A stretch of DNA of 64,000 nucleotides from Cloacibacterium caeni (GTDB lineage Bacteria > Bacteroidota > Bacteroidia > Flavobacteriales > Weeksellaceae). Positions 36,229-45,107 of the stretch are shown here, one piece after another. The notes under the pieces were generated by a model. That model saw nothing but the letters and a program-made list of their open reading frames with translations. It made no database searches and was not told the origin of the DNA. The DNA lies in NCBI RefSeq assembly GCF_907163125.1, contig NZ_OU015319.1:744001-808000 (forward strand), written 5' to 3'. The translations under genes were made by a program, and so were the position numbers. Positions within the stretch are counted from its first letter, which is position 1. Every line of letters starts with the position of its first letter.

Positions 36229-37237
36229 TCTTTATAATAGAATAGGTTCTTTTCTACCTACATAAACTGAAAAACCTGTGCACTTGCCAGAACATCTCTG
36301 ATGTTCCTCAGTGCTCTCGAAAACACAATCATTTCACCAATTCTCCGTGAACTTTGTAATAGAACTACTCGCACCTCGCATCTCGTATCTCGTATCTCAT
36401 CCCGCATCAATTTCCACCCCGCTTCAAAGCGAATGAATTTCGCCAACTTTGCCCCCCTTAAAAATATAAAGAAAATAAAGAAAATCTTTGCGTATAAAAA
36501 CAATTACCCAAGAAAACCCATCCCAAGAATCCCCATGTCTCGCATTTCTAATCCGTGACTACAAACCGTAACCCTGTCATTCTGAACGAAGCGTAGCAAA
36601 GTGAAGAATCTCTTTATAATAGAATAGGTTCTCTTCTACATACATAAACTGAAAAACTAGTGCGCTTCCCATAACATCTCCGTTGTTCCTTAGAGCCCTT
36701 AAAAACACAATCATTTCACCAATTCTCCGTGAACTTTGTGATAAAAAATAAGCTCATTTTCCACATCGCTTCAAAGCGAATGAATTTCACCAACTTTGCT
36801 CCCTTAAAAACATAATGAGAATAAAAAAATCTTTGCGTGTAAAACTATTTAGGTTAAAAACCCCATCCCAAGAATCCCCATGTCTCGCATTTCTAATCCG
36901 TGACTAAAAACCAGAACTCTGTCATTCTGAACGAAGCGTAGCAAAGTGAAGAATCTCTTTATAATAGAATAGGTTCTTTTCTACCTACATAAACTGAAAA
37001 ACCTGTGCACTTCCCAGAACATCTCCGATGTTCCTCAGTGCACTCAAAAACACAATCATTTCACCTATACTTGGTGAACTTTGTGATAGAAATACTCGCA
37101 TCTCGCACCTCGTATCTCGCATCTCGCATCTCATCCCATATCATTTTCCACCCCGCTTCAAAGCGAATGAATTTCGCCAACTTTGCCCCCCTTAAAAATA
37201 TAAAGAAAATAAAGAAAATCTTTGCGTATAAAAACAA
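36229..37237. repeat. three tandem repeats of about 350 bp
   Basis: Units start at about 36227, 36609 and 36954 with TCTCTTTATAATAGAATAGG. Each contains CACAATCATTTCACC and CGCTTCAAAGCGAATGAATT, and ends CCCATCCCAAGAAT. The last bases are the final codons (ILGMGFLG, minus strand) of the gene at 37238-37882, so the units are duplications that copied its 3' end. Copies 1 and 2 also carry the REP-like AATCCGTGAC and GTCATTCTGAACGAAGCG repeats. No gene is credible here. Confidence 0.8.
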
Positions 37238-37882
37238 TTACCCAAGAAACCCCATCCCAAGAATCTCCTCGCCATCATAAATAGCAACAAACTGCAAAGC
37301 TTCCTCCTCGTGGAAATAGGAATCAAAAGTGAAAATACCATTATCAACACTAACTTTTTGCTCTTGAATCTCAAAACGGTAACTTTCATAATTCGGTAAA
37401 ATAGAAACCAAATGCAGAGAGGGTAGAGGTTGTGGCATATTCAGCTGTACAGAAATCCCCTCATCATAACTTGTTTTTTTAATAAAATCCTTCGCCGAAG
37501 GAATTTTTCCAAAGACAAATGAAGAAAGCAATCTTTTCCCTTCTGTGGTTTTCAAACCTTGGTAAACAGTCCTTTTTCCACGTTCAGAAATGGTATCCAA
37601 ATCTTTAATCGCGGTCATCAATTTTGCAAATTTCTGATACAGATATCGGTCGCCACACTTTTTATAGTAAGGATAAATGGCATTTCTGAGCATTTTCCCC
37701 GTTTTAGAACAATGCCCAAACTCACTGCTGTTTTCTCTTACTCGAGCATAGTTTTCCTTGGTTTTAAAATCATCTCGATTAAAACCACTTTTCTTGCGCA
37801 CCACAGAAACCCCGTTTAGTTCATAAAAAACCAAACCATCTATAGATCCCTGAAATTGTAAAATGCTCTTGTATCTCGCCAT
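37238..37882 (-). CDS. conserved-type protein of unknown function
   Basis: 214 residues: MARYKSILQFQGSIDGLVFY, then RKKSGFNRDDFKTKENYARV and a Lys-rich middle, ending ALQFVAIYDGEEILGMG. I recognise the look of a protein often present in several copies in Chryseobacterium-type genomes, but know no function. No signal peptide. Its 3' end is duplicated in the tandem repeats that follow it. Confidence 0.6.
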   Translation of the reverse strand: MARYKSILQFQGSIDGLVFYELNGVSVVRKKSGFNRDDFKTKENYARVRENSSEFGHCSKTGKMLRNAIYPYYKKCGDRYLYQKFAKLMTAIKDLDTISERGKRTVYQGLKTTEGKRLLSSFVFGKIPSAKDFIKKTSYDEGISVQLNMPQPLPSLHLVSILPNYESYRFEIQEQKVSVDNGIFTFDSYFHEEEALQFVAIYDGEEILGMGFLG

Positions 37883-37940
37883 GGGTTAATCAAATGAATA
37901 TCAAAAGTAAGGAATAGTCATGACATGCACAACTTTAATA

Positions 37941-37997
37941 TATAGTTATAGTATAGTTATAGTATAGTTGATATATAAATAATTAATGTTATATTTG
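37941..37997 (+). promoter_or_regulatory. promoter with 11-bp tandem repeats
   Basis: About three copies of TATAGTTATAG (37941-37973) run into TTG at 37968-37970. Exactly 19 bp later is TATATTTG (37990-37997), a full -7 element. The repeats overlap the -33 region. It probably drives the NlpC/P60 gene at 38089. Confidence 0.6.
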
Positions 37998-38088
37998 TAT
38001 AAAAGTAGTAAACGAAGGGTGTTATAAGCGATGTATTCTAATAATGAATAAATCACTGTAATATCCTAAAAAGAGGGAAAACTGAATC

Positions 38089-38613
38089 ATGAATAAAAGA
38101 ATACTTTTTCTAGTCGTATTGATACTCACGGTAATTTCTTGTGGTTCCCGTAAAACGGTGTCTCACAAACCTAACACTTCCACAGAGAATCTTAGAAACC
38201 TAACCTCCAAATTTGAAGGTCAAAATTCTTATCAAGTCAAAAAAATCCTAAATGACGCAGAAGATTTCTTAGGAACACCATATAAGTTTGGCGGAACCAG
38301 CAAGTCTGGTCTAGATTGCAGCGGGTTGGTCATCAATGTTTACAATGAGAATAAGGTGAAAATGCCAAGACGTTCAATAGACCAAGCACAACAAGGAAAA
38401 AAAATAGAAATTTGGGAAGCAAAACCCGGAGATTTGTTGTTTTTTGCCACTAATGGGAATAGAGTGGTTTCTCATGTAGGTATCGTAAAAGAAATTAAAA
38501 ACAGAGGAGAAATTACCTTCATTCATGCTTCTACTTCTAAAGGAGTAATCGTATCTTCGCTGAACGAAAAATATTGGAACAAAGCTTTTCTCTTTGCCAA
38601 AAGAGTACTCTAA
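38089..38613 (+). CDS. NlpC/P60 (C40) cell-wall hydrolase lipoprotein
   Basis: 174 residues. Lipobox VISC (Cys18), a linker, then the NlpC/P60 domain: GTPYKFGGTSKSGLDCSGL with nucleophile Cys77, SHVGIV (His129) and FIHAST (His146). The family cleaves peptide cross-bridges of peptidoglycan, here probably from the periplasmic face of the outer membrane. The next gene starts 3 bp after the stop. Confidence 0.92.
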   Translation: MNKRILFLVVLILTVISCGSRKTVSHKPNTSTENLRNLTSKFEGQNSYQVKKILNDAEDFLGTPYKFGGTSKSGLDCSGLVINVYNENKVKMPRRSIDQAQQGKKIEIWEAKPGDLLFFATNGNRVVSHVGIVKEIKNRGEITFIHASTSKGVIVSSLNEKYWNKAFLFAKRVL

Positions 38614-38616
38614 ATA

Positions 38617-39081
38617 ATGAATTATATTATCCAAAAACTTAAAAATTTACCTTACCATACACATTTAGGTTCACTCTTAAAACCTATAGAAAGTGAACTG
38701 AAAGAGTATCAGTTTTTAATAACAGACTACCTTTTCCTCTCTCCTGAAAAAGACTTACCGATTCAGAATTTTTCCAGTAATTATGAAATCTTTGATGCTG
38801 AAAATTTTTTAGACTTAGCCCAAAAAGATATCAAGTTCAATTATGGATATTTTGCAGCAATCCCAAAGGATAAAGAGATTGTCTTAGACTTAGAAAATTT
38901 GCCTTATGTAGAAGGAAATCCGGAAATTTGGTATAATGATTTTTTAAGAGATGACGCCGAAATAGAGATTTATGCTTACGATGGCAGTTATAGTCTAATA
39001 AAATTTAAAAATTCAAAATTATCTAATACCTTTGCAAAGTATTTTCCAGAGGCTGAATTGCTGGAGAATTTTCAATTTTAA
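38617..39081 (+). CDS. protein of unknown function
   Basis: 154 residues, acidic, no signal peptide. Segments such as YGYFAAIPKDKEIVLDLENL and IEIYAYDGSYSLIKF suggest a compact alpha/beta fold, perhaps of the immunity-protein or SMI1 style, but I cannot support a name. Starts 3 bp after the NlpC/P60 gene, so it is cotranscribed; dapD follows 16 bp on. Confidence 0.6.
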   Translation: MNYIIQKLKNLPYHTHLGSLLKPIESELKEYQFLITDYLFLSPEKDLPIQNFSSNYEIFDAENFLDLAQKDIKFNYGYFAAIPKDKEIVLDLENLPYVEGNPEIWYNDFLRDDAEIEIYAYDGSYSLIKFKNSKLSNTFAKYFPEAELLENFQF

Positions 39082-39097
39082 CTAAAAAATTAAAATA

Positions 39098-39913
39098 ATG
39101 ATGTCTTTACAACAAACCATTGAAAACATTTGGGATAACAGAGATTTATTACAAAAAGAAGAGAGTAAAACTGCCATTAGAGAAGTGATTGCTCTTTTAG
39201 ATAAAGGCGAATTGCGTGTTGCTGAACCTACAGAAAACGGTTGGCAAGTAAACGAATGGGTGAAAAAAGCGGTAGTAATGTATTTCCCTATTCAGAAAAT
39301 GGAAACCATAGAAGTAGGTCCTTTTGAATTTCATGACAAAATTCCTTTGAAGAAAAATTATGCAGAAAAAGGAGTGAGAGTGGTTCCTCATGCTGTGGCT
39401 AGAGAAGGGGCTTATATTTCTCCAGGAGTTATTTTAATGCCTTCTTATGTAAACATCGGGGCGTATGTAGATTTCGGAACCATGGTAGACACTTGGGCAA
39501 CGGTAGGTTCTTGTGCTCAAATTGGTAAAAACGTTCACTTAAGCGGTGGAGTAGGAATTGGTGGAGTTCTCGAACCATTACAAGCAGCTCCAGTAATCAT
39601 TGAAGATGATTGTTTCGTGGGTTCTAGATGTATCGTAGTAGAAGGAGTTCATGTAGAAAAAGAAGCAGTTTTAGGCGCAAATGTAGTGCTTACAGCTTCT
39701 ACAAAAATTATAGACGTTACGGGTGATACTCCAGTAGAATTGAAAGGAAGAGTTCCTGCGCGTTCTGTGGTGATTCCGGGAAGTTATACGAAGCAATTTC
39801 CTGCAGGCGAATTCCAAGTTCCTTGTGCTTTAATTATCGGTAAAAGAAAAGAATCTACAGATAAGAAAACCTCTCTTAACGATGCTTTAAGAGAAAATAA
39901 TGTAGCAGTATAA
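39098..39913 (+). CDS. dapD: tetrahydrodipicolinate N-succinyltransferase
   Basis: 271 residues. It transfers succinyl from succinyl-CoA to tetrahydrodipicolinate in the lysine and meso-diaminopimelate pathway. After an N-terminal helical domain the left-handed beta-helix is seen as hexapeptide repeats (YISPGVILMPSYVNIGAYV, VGSCAQIGKNVHLSGGVGI). GDTPVELKGRVPARSVVIPG closes the fold. A second ATG directly follows the first; either may be used. The next gene starts with no spacer. Confidence 0.96.
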   Translation: MMSLQQTIENIWDNRDLLQKEESKTAIREVIALLDKGELRVAEPTENGWQVNEWVKKAVVMYFPIQKMETIEVGPFEFHDKIPLKKNYAEKGVRVVPHAVAREGAYISPGVILMPSYVNIGAYVDFGTMVDTWATVGSCAQIGKNVHLSGGVGIGGVLEPLQAAPVIIEDDCFVGSRCIVVEGVHVEKEAVLGANVVLTASTKIIDVTGDTPVELKGRVPARSVVIPGSYTKQFPAGEFQVPCALIIGKRKESTDKKTSLNDALRENNVAV

Positions 39914-40666
39914 ATGGAGAAAATTGTAGTTTACACTGCTATTTTTGGAGGGTATAATGAGCTTATTGAACAACCCCAATTTGAAAATGTAGATTACGTT
40001 TGTTTCACAGACCGTAATCTTTCATCTTCTACTTGGAAGGTGGTGGTAATTCCAGAACCGCCAGTTGGCAACGACAATACCCGAAACAACAGATACTACA
40101 AAATTTTACCGCATCTTCATTTGCAGGATTATCAATACAGCATTTATATTGATGGTAATTTTATTATTAAAAAAAATCCACAGTTATTGATTAAAAATTT
40201 CTTGAATGAAGAAGTTTCCATGGCCTGTTTTGATCATAATCAAACCATTATGGACCCTAGAAATTGCGTTTATCAAGAATATGAAGCCATCGTAGCATTA
40301 GCCGAAACTGAAAATAAGGTAAAAGACGATTTAGAAGTCATCAAAAAACATATTGATTTCCTAAAATCTGAAAACTATCCTGAAAACAATGGTCTTATTT
40401 CTGGCGGTGTTTTAGTGAGAAAACATTTTGACGAAAAGCTCATCAAAGTCATGGAAGAATGGTGGTATTTCGTGAAGAACTTTTCTAAAAGAGACCAATT
40501 GAGTTTCAATTATGTCGCTTGGAAACATCATTTTAAATACAATGTAATTCCAGGAGACATCAGAAAGAAGAATGATTACGTTTACCTTCTTGGGAAGCAT
40601 AAAAGCAATATTGCCAAAGACTTATGGAAATATAAAATCAAACGATTTTTAGGTCTTAACTCATAA
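39914..40666 (+). CDS. DUF616-type glycosyltransferase-like protein
   Basis: 250 residues. Family blocks are VVYTAIFGGYNELIEQPQ, VDYVCFTDRNL, NNRYYKILPHL, QYSIYIDGNFII (a DxN metal-site-like motif) and RDQLSFNYVAWKH. DUF616 proteins are GT-A-like and are thought to add sugars to surface glycans. The ATG abuts the dapD stop. Two GT2 genes follow on the other strand, which supports a surface polysaccharide role. Confidence 0.8.
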   Translation: MEKIVVYTAIFGGYNELIEQPQFENVDYVCFTDRNLSSSTWKVVVIPEPPVGNDNTRNNRYYKILPHLHLQDYQYSIYIDGNFIIKKNPQLLIKNFLNEEVSMACFDHNQTIMDPRNCVYQEYEAIVALAETENKVKDDLEVIKKHIDFLKSENYPENNGLISGGVLVRKHFDEKLIKVMEEWWYFVKNFSKRDQLSFNYVAWKHHFKYNVIPGDIRKKNDYVYLLGKHKSNIAKDLWKYKIKRFLGLNS

Positions 40667-40670
40667 AAAA

Positions 40671-40697
40671 AATCTACTCTTCACGAGTAGATTTTTT
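40671..40697 (+). terminator. terminator after the DUF616 gene
   Basis: AATCTACTC, loop TTCAC, GAGTAGATT and a run of T. Nine perfect pairs, 5 bp after the stop. The rest of the gap to 40891 holds no gene. Confidence 0.88.
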
Positions 40698-40891
40698 ATT
40701 TATAAATTGTTGTCTTTTATTCATAAAACACAAAGAATTTCAATTATTTACTTTATTTTTTTTCAATCTAAAACTCTTAGCTTCTTCAATTCGCTAGCGA
40801 ATTTTAACTTTGCTTTCTTGATTATTTTTGTTTTATGCAATTAATCTTTGCGTTTAAAAATAAATTAGATTTTTCTGATGACGATGGTTTA

Positions 40892-41710
40892 TTAATTTTC
40901 TTCTAATTTTTTCAATCCATTAAGCGTTACGTATCTTTTTAGCCTTTGATTTTCTTTCATAATGGCTTCATTCACACTTTGGTCGCTCCAATTTTCTTTG
41001 TGATAAAGGTGATATTGTACTGCAAAATTTCTAAGCGAATACAAGTGGTAACCCATTCCCTCAAAACGCCAAGTTAAGTCAATATCTTCACCAATTGCAG
41101 GCAAAACATAATCTTCATTAAACCCATTAATTTTTTCCAATGCTGATTTGTAACAAGAAAAATTACAACCTTTTATTTGGCTCATTTTTCTAAGGTAAGC
41201 AATGAAAGAAAAGATAGATTTTGGTGAAATGTAAATTCCTTCTTCATAGAATTTTGCACCATCTTTTTTGATGGATTTTATCTCGGGGAGAATCACTTTT
41301 GCAAATTCAGAAACCGTTTTTGCATTTCTTAATTGGTCAGAATAATTAGGGCCGAGCTTGATTCTTTTACCCGCTAAAATTCTATCTTCTCGAGCAAATT
41401 TTAAGTGATTTTCTATAAAATTTGGGTGTAAAACGCAATCACCATCTATAAAAATAAAATAATCAGCATCTATTGTTCTAATGGTATTGTTGAGCGCTTT
41501 ATTTTTTTGCCAACCTAGATCTTCTTGTGTTAAGTGAATTAAATCTAATTTACCACTGTAATTTTTTACAAAATCAGCCATTTCTGTACTGTTTCCATCC
41601 TCGGAAATCACAGTTATAAAGTCAGAAACACTTTGTTGCTCTACAGATTTTAAAACGACGGCTAAATCGGCAGTATTTTTATATACAGAAATGATAAGTG
41701 CTGTTTTCAT
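40892..41710 (-). CDS. family 2 glycosyltransferase
   Basis: 272 residues with a GT-A fold: MKTALIISVYKNTADLAVVL, then the metal-binding DYFIFIDGDCVLHPNFI and the acceptor-side GEDIDLTWRFEGMGYHL. The C-terminal part resembles the galactosyltransferase C-terminal domain (PF02709-like). It is paralogous to the next gene upstream; both probably work on lipopolysaccharide or capsule. Substrates are not readable from sequence. Confidence 0.85.
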   Translation of the reverse strand: MKTALIISVYKNTADLAVVLKSVEQQSVSDFITVISEDGNSTEMADFVKNYSGKLDLIHLTQEDLGWQKNKALNNTIRTIDADYFIFIDGDCVLHPNFIENHLKFAREDRILAGKRIKLGPNYSDQLRNAKTVSEFAKVILPEIKSIKKDGAKFYEEGIYISPKSIFSFIAYLRKMSQIKGCNFSCYKSALEKINGFNEDYVLPAIGEDIDLTWRFEGMGYHLYSLRNFAVQYHLYHKENWSDQSVNEAIMKENQRLKRYVTLNGLKKLEEN

Positions 41711-41798
41711 ATGTAGTTACTTATTGTTTTTTTAAGGTCATATGCAATCGCTGATTCTTCATTAGCGTTTGTGTTTTCTAATTATGGCGATTTCATGC

Positions 41799-42614
41799 TT
41801 ATAAATTGGTGGTGATTCCTTGTTCAGTCCAAGTCAGTTTTTGGTCTCTTGTGTTTTTTCTGATGGCATTGTTTTTTGCCCAAGTTTCAGGATTTACATA
41901 ACCTCTTGCATGGTCTAGATGCACGCAAATTGCGCTGTATCTTATTTGTTTTCCCTTAACTCCTAAATTTTCCAGCCTTTCTCCTAATTCTCGGTCTTGT
42001 CCACCATATTGCATCTCTTGGTTGAATCCATTGATTTTAACCAAATCTTTTTTCCAACCAGAAGCGTTATGACCATTCCAAGATGGTTTAGTAGGGGTTA
42101 AAAAATTGAGGAGTTTCGCTTTGAAAGCTTTAGCAGGCAGTTTATTGTTTTTGAAAGATTTTTTCAATCCATTTTGGGTTAACCAATTCACATCAAAACA
42201 CTTTTGTGAAAGCACATCTTCTTTGCTGATGAGTTTTGAAATATTCATGGGCAACATGAAATAGCCTCCCGATAAAAACCTTCCCGATTCTCTATTGTTA
42301 AGGTGAGTTTCTACAAAATCTTTTCTGGGAATACAGTCTCCATCAGTAAAAATCAAATAATCCGTAGTAGAAGCAAGGATGGCTTTATTTAGAATCTGCG
42401 ATTTCTGAAAACCATTGTCTTCTTGCCAAACATGAATAATAGGAATGTCGAGTTCAGTTTTGTATTTCTCAATCAAGTTTTTTGTGGCTTCTCTAGAACC
42501 ATCATCAGCAATAATAATTTCGAAATCTTTGGTAGTTTGTACGCTAAATCCCCAAATCACTTTTTCTAGCCATTCTTCCGAATTATAGGTACTAAAAATT
42601 ACCGATGCTTTCAT
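41799..42614 (-). CDS. family 2 glycosyltransferase
   Basis: 271 residues: MKASVIFSTYNSEEWLEKVI, EIIIADDGSREATK, DYLIFTDGDCIPRKDFVETH, and the C-terminal GGQDRELGERLENLGVKGKQ. Same two-part layout as its downstream neighbour, 88 bp away, and likely in the same operon. It is divergent from the his operon; the promoter regions share 42615-42740. Confidence 0.87.
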   Translation of the reverse strand: MKASVIFSTYNSEEWLEKVIWGFSVQTTKDFEIIIADDGSREATKNLIEKYKTELDIPIIHVWQEDNGFQKSQILNKAILASTTDYLIFTDGDCIPRKDFVETHLNNRESGRFLSGGYFMLPMNISKLISKEDVLSQKCFDVNWLTQNGLKKSFKNNKLPAKAFKAKLLNFLTPTKPSWNGHNASGWKKDLVKINGFNQEMQYGGQDRELGERLENLGVKGKQIRYSAICVHLDHARGYVNPETWAKNNAIRKNTRDQKLTWTEQGITTNL

Positions 42615-42729
42615 ATTTTTTATATTTCGTCACAAAGATACTTTTTTAGCCTAATATTCAAAAATTCCGCAGAACGATATTTGTTACGTTCAAAAATTTG
42701 AAAATAATTTCCATTTTCAAAAAAATCTC

Positions 42730-42737
42730 TATATTTG
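42730..42737 (+). promoter_or_regulatory. his operon promoter, -7 element
   Basis: TATATTTG, a full match to TAnnTTTG. It lies 20 bp before the leader ATG. The -33 region 19 bp upstream (ATTT) is only a weak match. Confidence 0.65.
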
Positions 42738-42756
42738 CAAAAGAATTAGACAAAAA

Positions 42757-42801
42757 ATGAAAAATTTAAACTTAATCCATCATCATCATCATCTCATCTA
42801 A
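42757..42801 (+). CDS. hisL: his operon leader peptide
   Basis: A 14-codon frame, MKNLNLIHHHHHLI, with five consecutive His codons (42778-42792). It follows the promoter element and is followed by a terminator at 42850. It senses charged tRNA-His by ribosome stalling. The six bases AAGGCG (42801-42806), at the stop codon, can pair with CGCCTT (42853-42858) of the terminator stem. Confidence 0.9.
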   Translation: MKNLNLIHHHHHLI

Positions 42802-42849
42802 AGGCGAGTTGATAATGTATCATGTATTATAGTTAATAAAATATTTACG

Positions 42850-42883
42850 ATCCGCCTTGAGTTTTTCAGGCGGATTTTTCTTT
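42850..42883 (+). terminator. his attenuator terminator
   Basis: ATCCGCCT (42850-42857) and AGGCGGAT (42868-42875) with a 10-base loop, then TTTTC and TTTTTC. It lies 44 bp before hisG and would stop transcription when histidine is plentiful. Confidence 0.88.
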
Positions 42884-43374
42884 TTCATTACTGCAGAACT
42901 CGAGGCTTAAAAAATAAAATCAAAAAATGAGTTCACTTAAAATTGCAGTTCAAAAAAGCGGAAGACTTTTCGAAGATTCTATTAAACTTCTCAAAGATTG
43001 CGGGATTTCTTATGATAATGGCAAAGACCAATTAAAAGTTCAAGTAGAAAATTTCCCTATCGAAATCTATTTTCTTAGAAATTCAGATATTCCTCAATAT
43101 GTAGAAGATGGAGTGGTAGATGTAGCCATCGTGGGCGAAAATTTACTCATCGAAAAGCAAAAAGACATCGAAATCGTTCAGAAATTAGGTTTTTCTAAAT
43201 GTAGAGTTTCTTTAGCCGTTCCAAAAGAGGTAGAAACTGATGATGTAACGTATTTCCAAGGCAAAAAAATAGCGACTTCTTATCCAAATACCGTTAAAAA
43301 TTTCTTATCCGAAAACAATATTGAAGCAGAAATTCACGTGATTTCTGGTTCCGTAGAAATTGCTCCAAACATGG

Positions 43375-45107
43375 GTAGCTGTTGCACAACTCCTTTTTTT
43401 AGAAAATAGTTTTCAAAAACATAAAATTTTGACCTCTTTAGAAGCAATTTTAGAGAGGTTTATTTTTTAATTAAGATTCAAAATCATAAAATTTGGGGTG
43501 CTTAAAATTGAGTTATTGATGCTTGGGAAGACTGATTTTATAAAAGCAAAGTTCTTCCCTTGTTTTAGAGATAGAACTTGGGCTAAAACACTCGGTTTTT
43601 TGGTGATAAAGCGTAAGTATTTTTTCAAGTTGTAGGTTAAACTTGCCATTAATACGTGTTTGTTTGCGTTTTTGATGCCTCGTGTATTGACTCTCTTCAT
43701 GTTCGTAAAGTTGACCAACGTTCCTATCACGGGTTCTACTGTTTTACTTCGCACTTTTACCATTTTCTTGGCATATTTCTCGTTTTGGGTGAGTTTTTGG
43801 TGCATGCGGTCGTAATGTTCTTTGTGGATGCTGTCGTCTAATTTTTTGAACTTGGTGCTTTTGCCACAGCATTGTTCTCTTAGTGGACAGTTTTTGCAAT
43901 CTGTTTCGCTACTTCGGTACGTTCGTTTGGTGTAGCCTTTACTATCCCTTTTTTCGCCTTTGAAAAGCAGTTTCGCTTGGTTGCCTTCGGGTTTTGTGCA
44001 TTGGTAATAATTTTCTTCTTTGTTGAAGGTAAAACCTTCTCGCTCGGGTTTGTATTGTCCGAAGTTTGGGATGTAAGCGTTGATGTTTTTTTCATGTAAA
44101 TACGCCAATGCTTCACCACTGCTGTAACCACCATCGGCTAAGAGTTCTTCGAGTTCGATTCCGTTTTCTTTTAAGTTTTCTTCGGTAAGTTCTACAATTT
44201 GTTCTAAACATTGACTGTCGCGTTTATCAGCAAAATCAGAACACGCTCCTGTAATGACATGGTGCGCATCGTCTACTGCGATTTGTCCAAAATAATTTAA
44301 TTGTCTCGCTTTGCCAGGTTTTACGCTTACTCTGGCATCTGTATCTGTGGGAGAATAATGGGTGTGATTAGACAAGTATTTGGGACGGATGAGATTGCCG
44401 TTTTCGTCGGTTTGATTGCTGTTGCTATTTGCTGGCATTCCTTTATACGCTTCTGCTTTCCAATCGTGGTGGCGTTCTACCAGTTTCTTGCGGGTGGAAG
44501 TTACTTTGTATTCGCTGTTTTCTTCTAATTCGTTTACAAAAGCACTGGCATCTTCCAAAACTTCCTTCTCTACCAAACTATCCATACTGGCGTTGGCTTT
44601 GATGAAAACGCTGTCCACCGCTTGTCGTTTACCACGAACCATGCCTTTAGAAACGCACATTCTCAAGACTTCTTTAAACAAGTTTAAAAACACTTCTTCG
44701 CCATATAAATTGCGAGTTCGGCTAATGGTACTGTGCCAAGGAAGCTGCTCATGTACATCATAACCTAAAAACAATCGTATCGACAAGCTATCACTACAAA
44801 AAGCAATTAATTGTCGATCACTATTGATGTTATTCAAATATCCCACCAACAATATCTTAAAGAAAACTACAGGATCTATACTCTCTTGGCCTTCTTTGCC
44901 ATAATACTTTTGAGTAGCTTTGTAAATGAAATGTAAATTGAGTTCGGTTTGCAATTTTCTGTAAAAATTATCCTCTGGAACCAAATCCAACAAATTAACC
45001 GAAACAAATAATTGGGGCGTAAAACTCTTCTTTCCTTGCATATTTAAATTTACGAAATATCCAATTTTTATACAAATTTTTGTATATTTGAGTTGTGCAA
45101 CAAGCAC
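43375..45107 (-). mobile_element. IS1182-family insertion sequence, copy 2
   Basis: 1733 bp, the same length as the copy at 27252-28984, with the same terminal repeats and an identical encoded protein. The flanking duplication is ATGG (43371-43374, 45108-45111), with an uncertainty of one or two bases. It lies opposite to hisG and so also blocks read-through into hisD unless transcripts pass or a new promoter arises. Confidence 0.95.
43467..45041 (-). CDS. IS1182-family transposase
   Basis: 524 residues from the ATG at 45041, identical in sequence to the transposase at 27344-28918. All catalytic blocks are present (VDSVFIKANAS, IAVDDAHHV, ELLADGGYSS). Confidence 0.93.
   Translation of the reverse strand: MQGKKSFTPQLFVSVNLLDLVPEDNFYRKLQTELNLHFIYKATQKYYGKEGQESIDPVVFFKILLVGYLNNINSDRQLIAFCSDSLSIRLFLGYDVHEQLPWHSTISRTRNLYGEEVFLNLFKEVLRMCVSKGMVRGKRQAVDSVFIKANASMDSLVEKEVLEDASAFVNELEENSEYKVTSTRKKLVERHHDWKAEAYKGMPANSNSNQTDENGNLIRPKYLSNHTHYSPTDTDARVSVKPGKARQLNYFGQIAVDDAHHVITGACSDFADKRDSQCLEQIVELTEENLKENGIELEELLADGGYSSGEALAYLHEKNINAYIPNFGQYKPEREGFTFNKEENYYQCTKPEGNQAKLLFKGEKRDSKGYTKRTYRSSETDCKNCPLREQCCGKSTKFKKLDDSIHKEHYDRMHQKLTQNEKYAKKMVKVRSKTVEPVIGTLVNFTNMKRVNTRGIKNANKHVLMASLTYNLKKYLRFITKKPSVLAQVLSLKQGKNFAFIKSVFPSINNSILSTPNFMILNLN

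Noticed and set aside
36301-37280. Short frames on both strands in the tandem repeats
   Set aside because: Each repeats with the unit and lacks start context; they follow from duplicated DNA.
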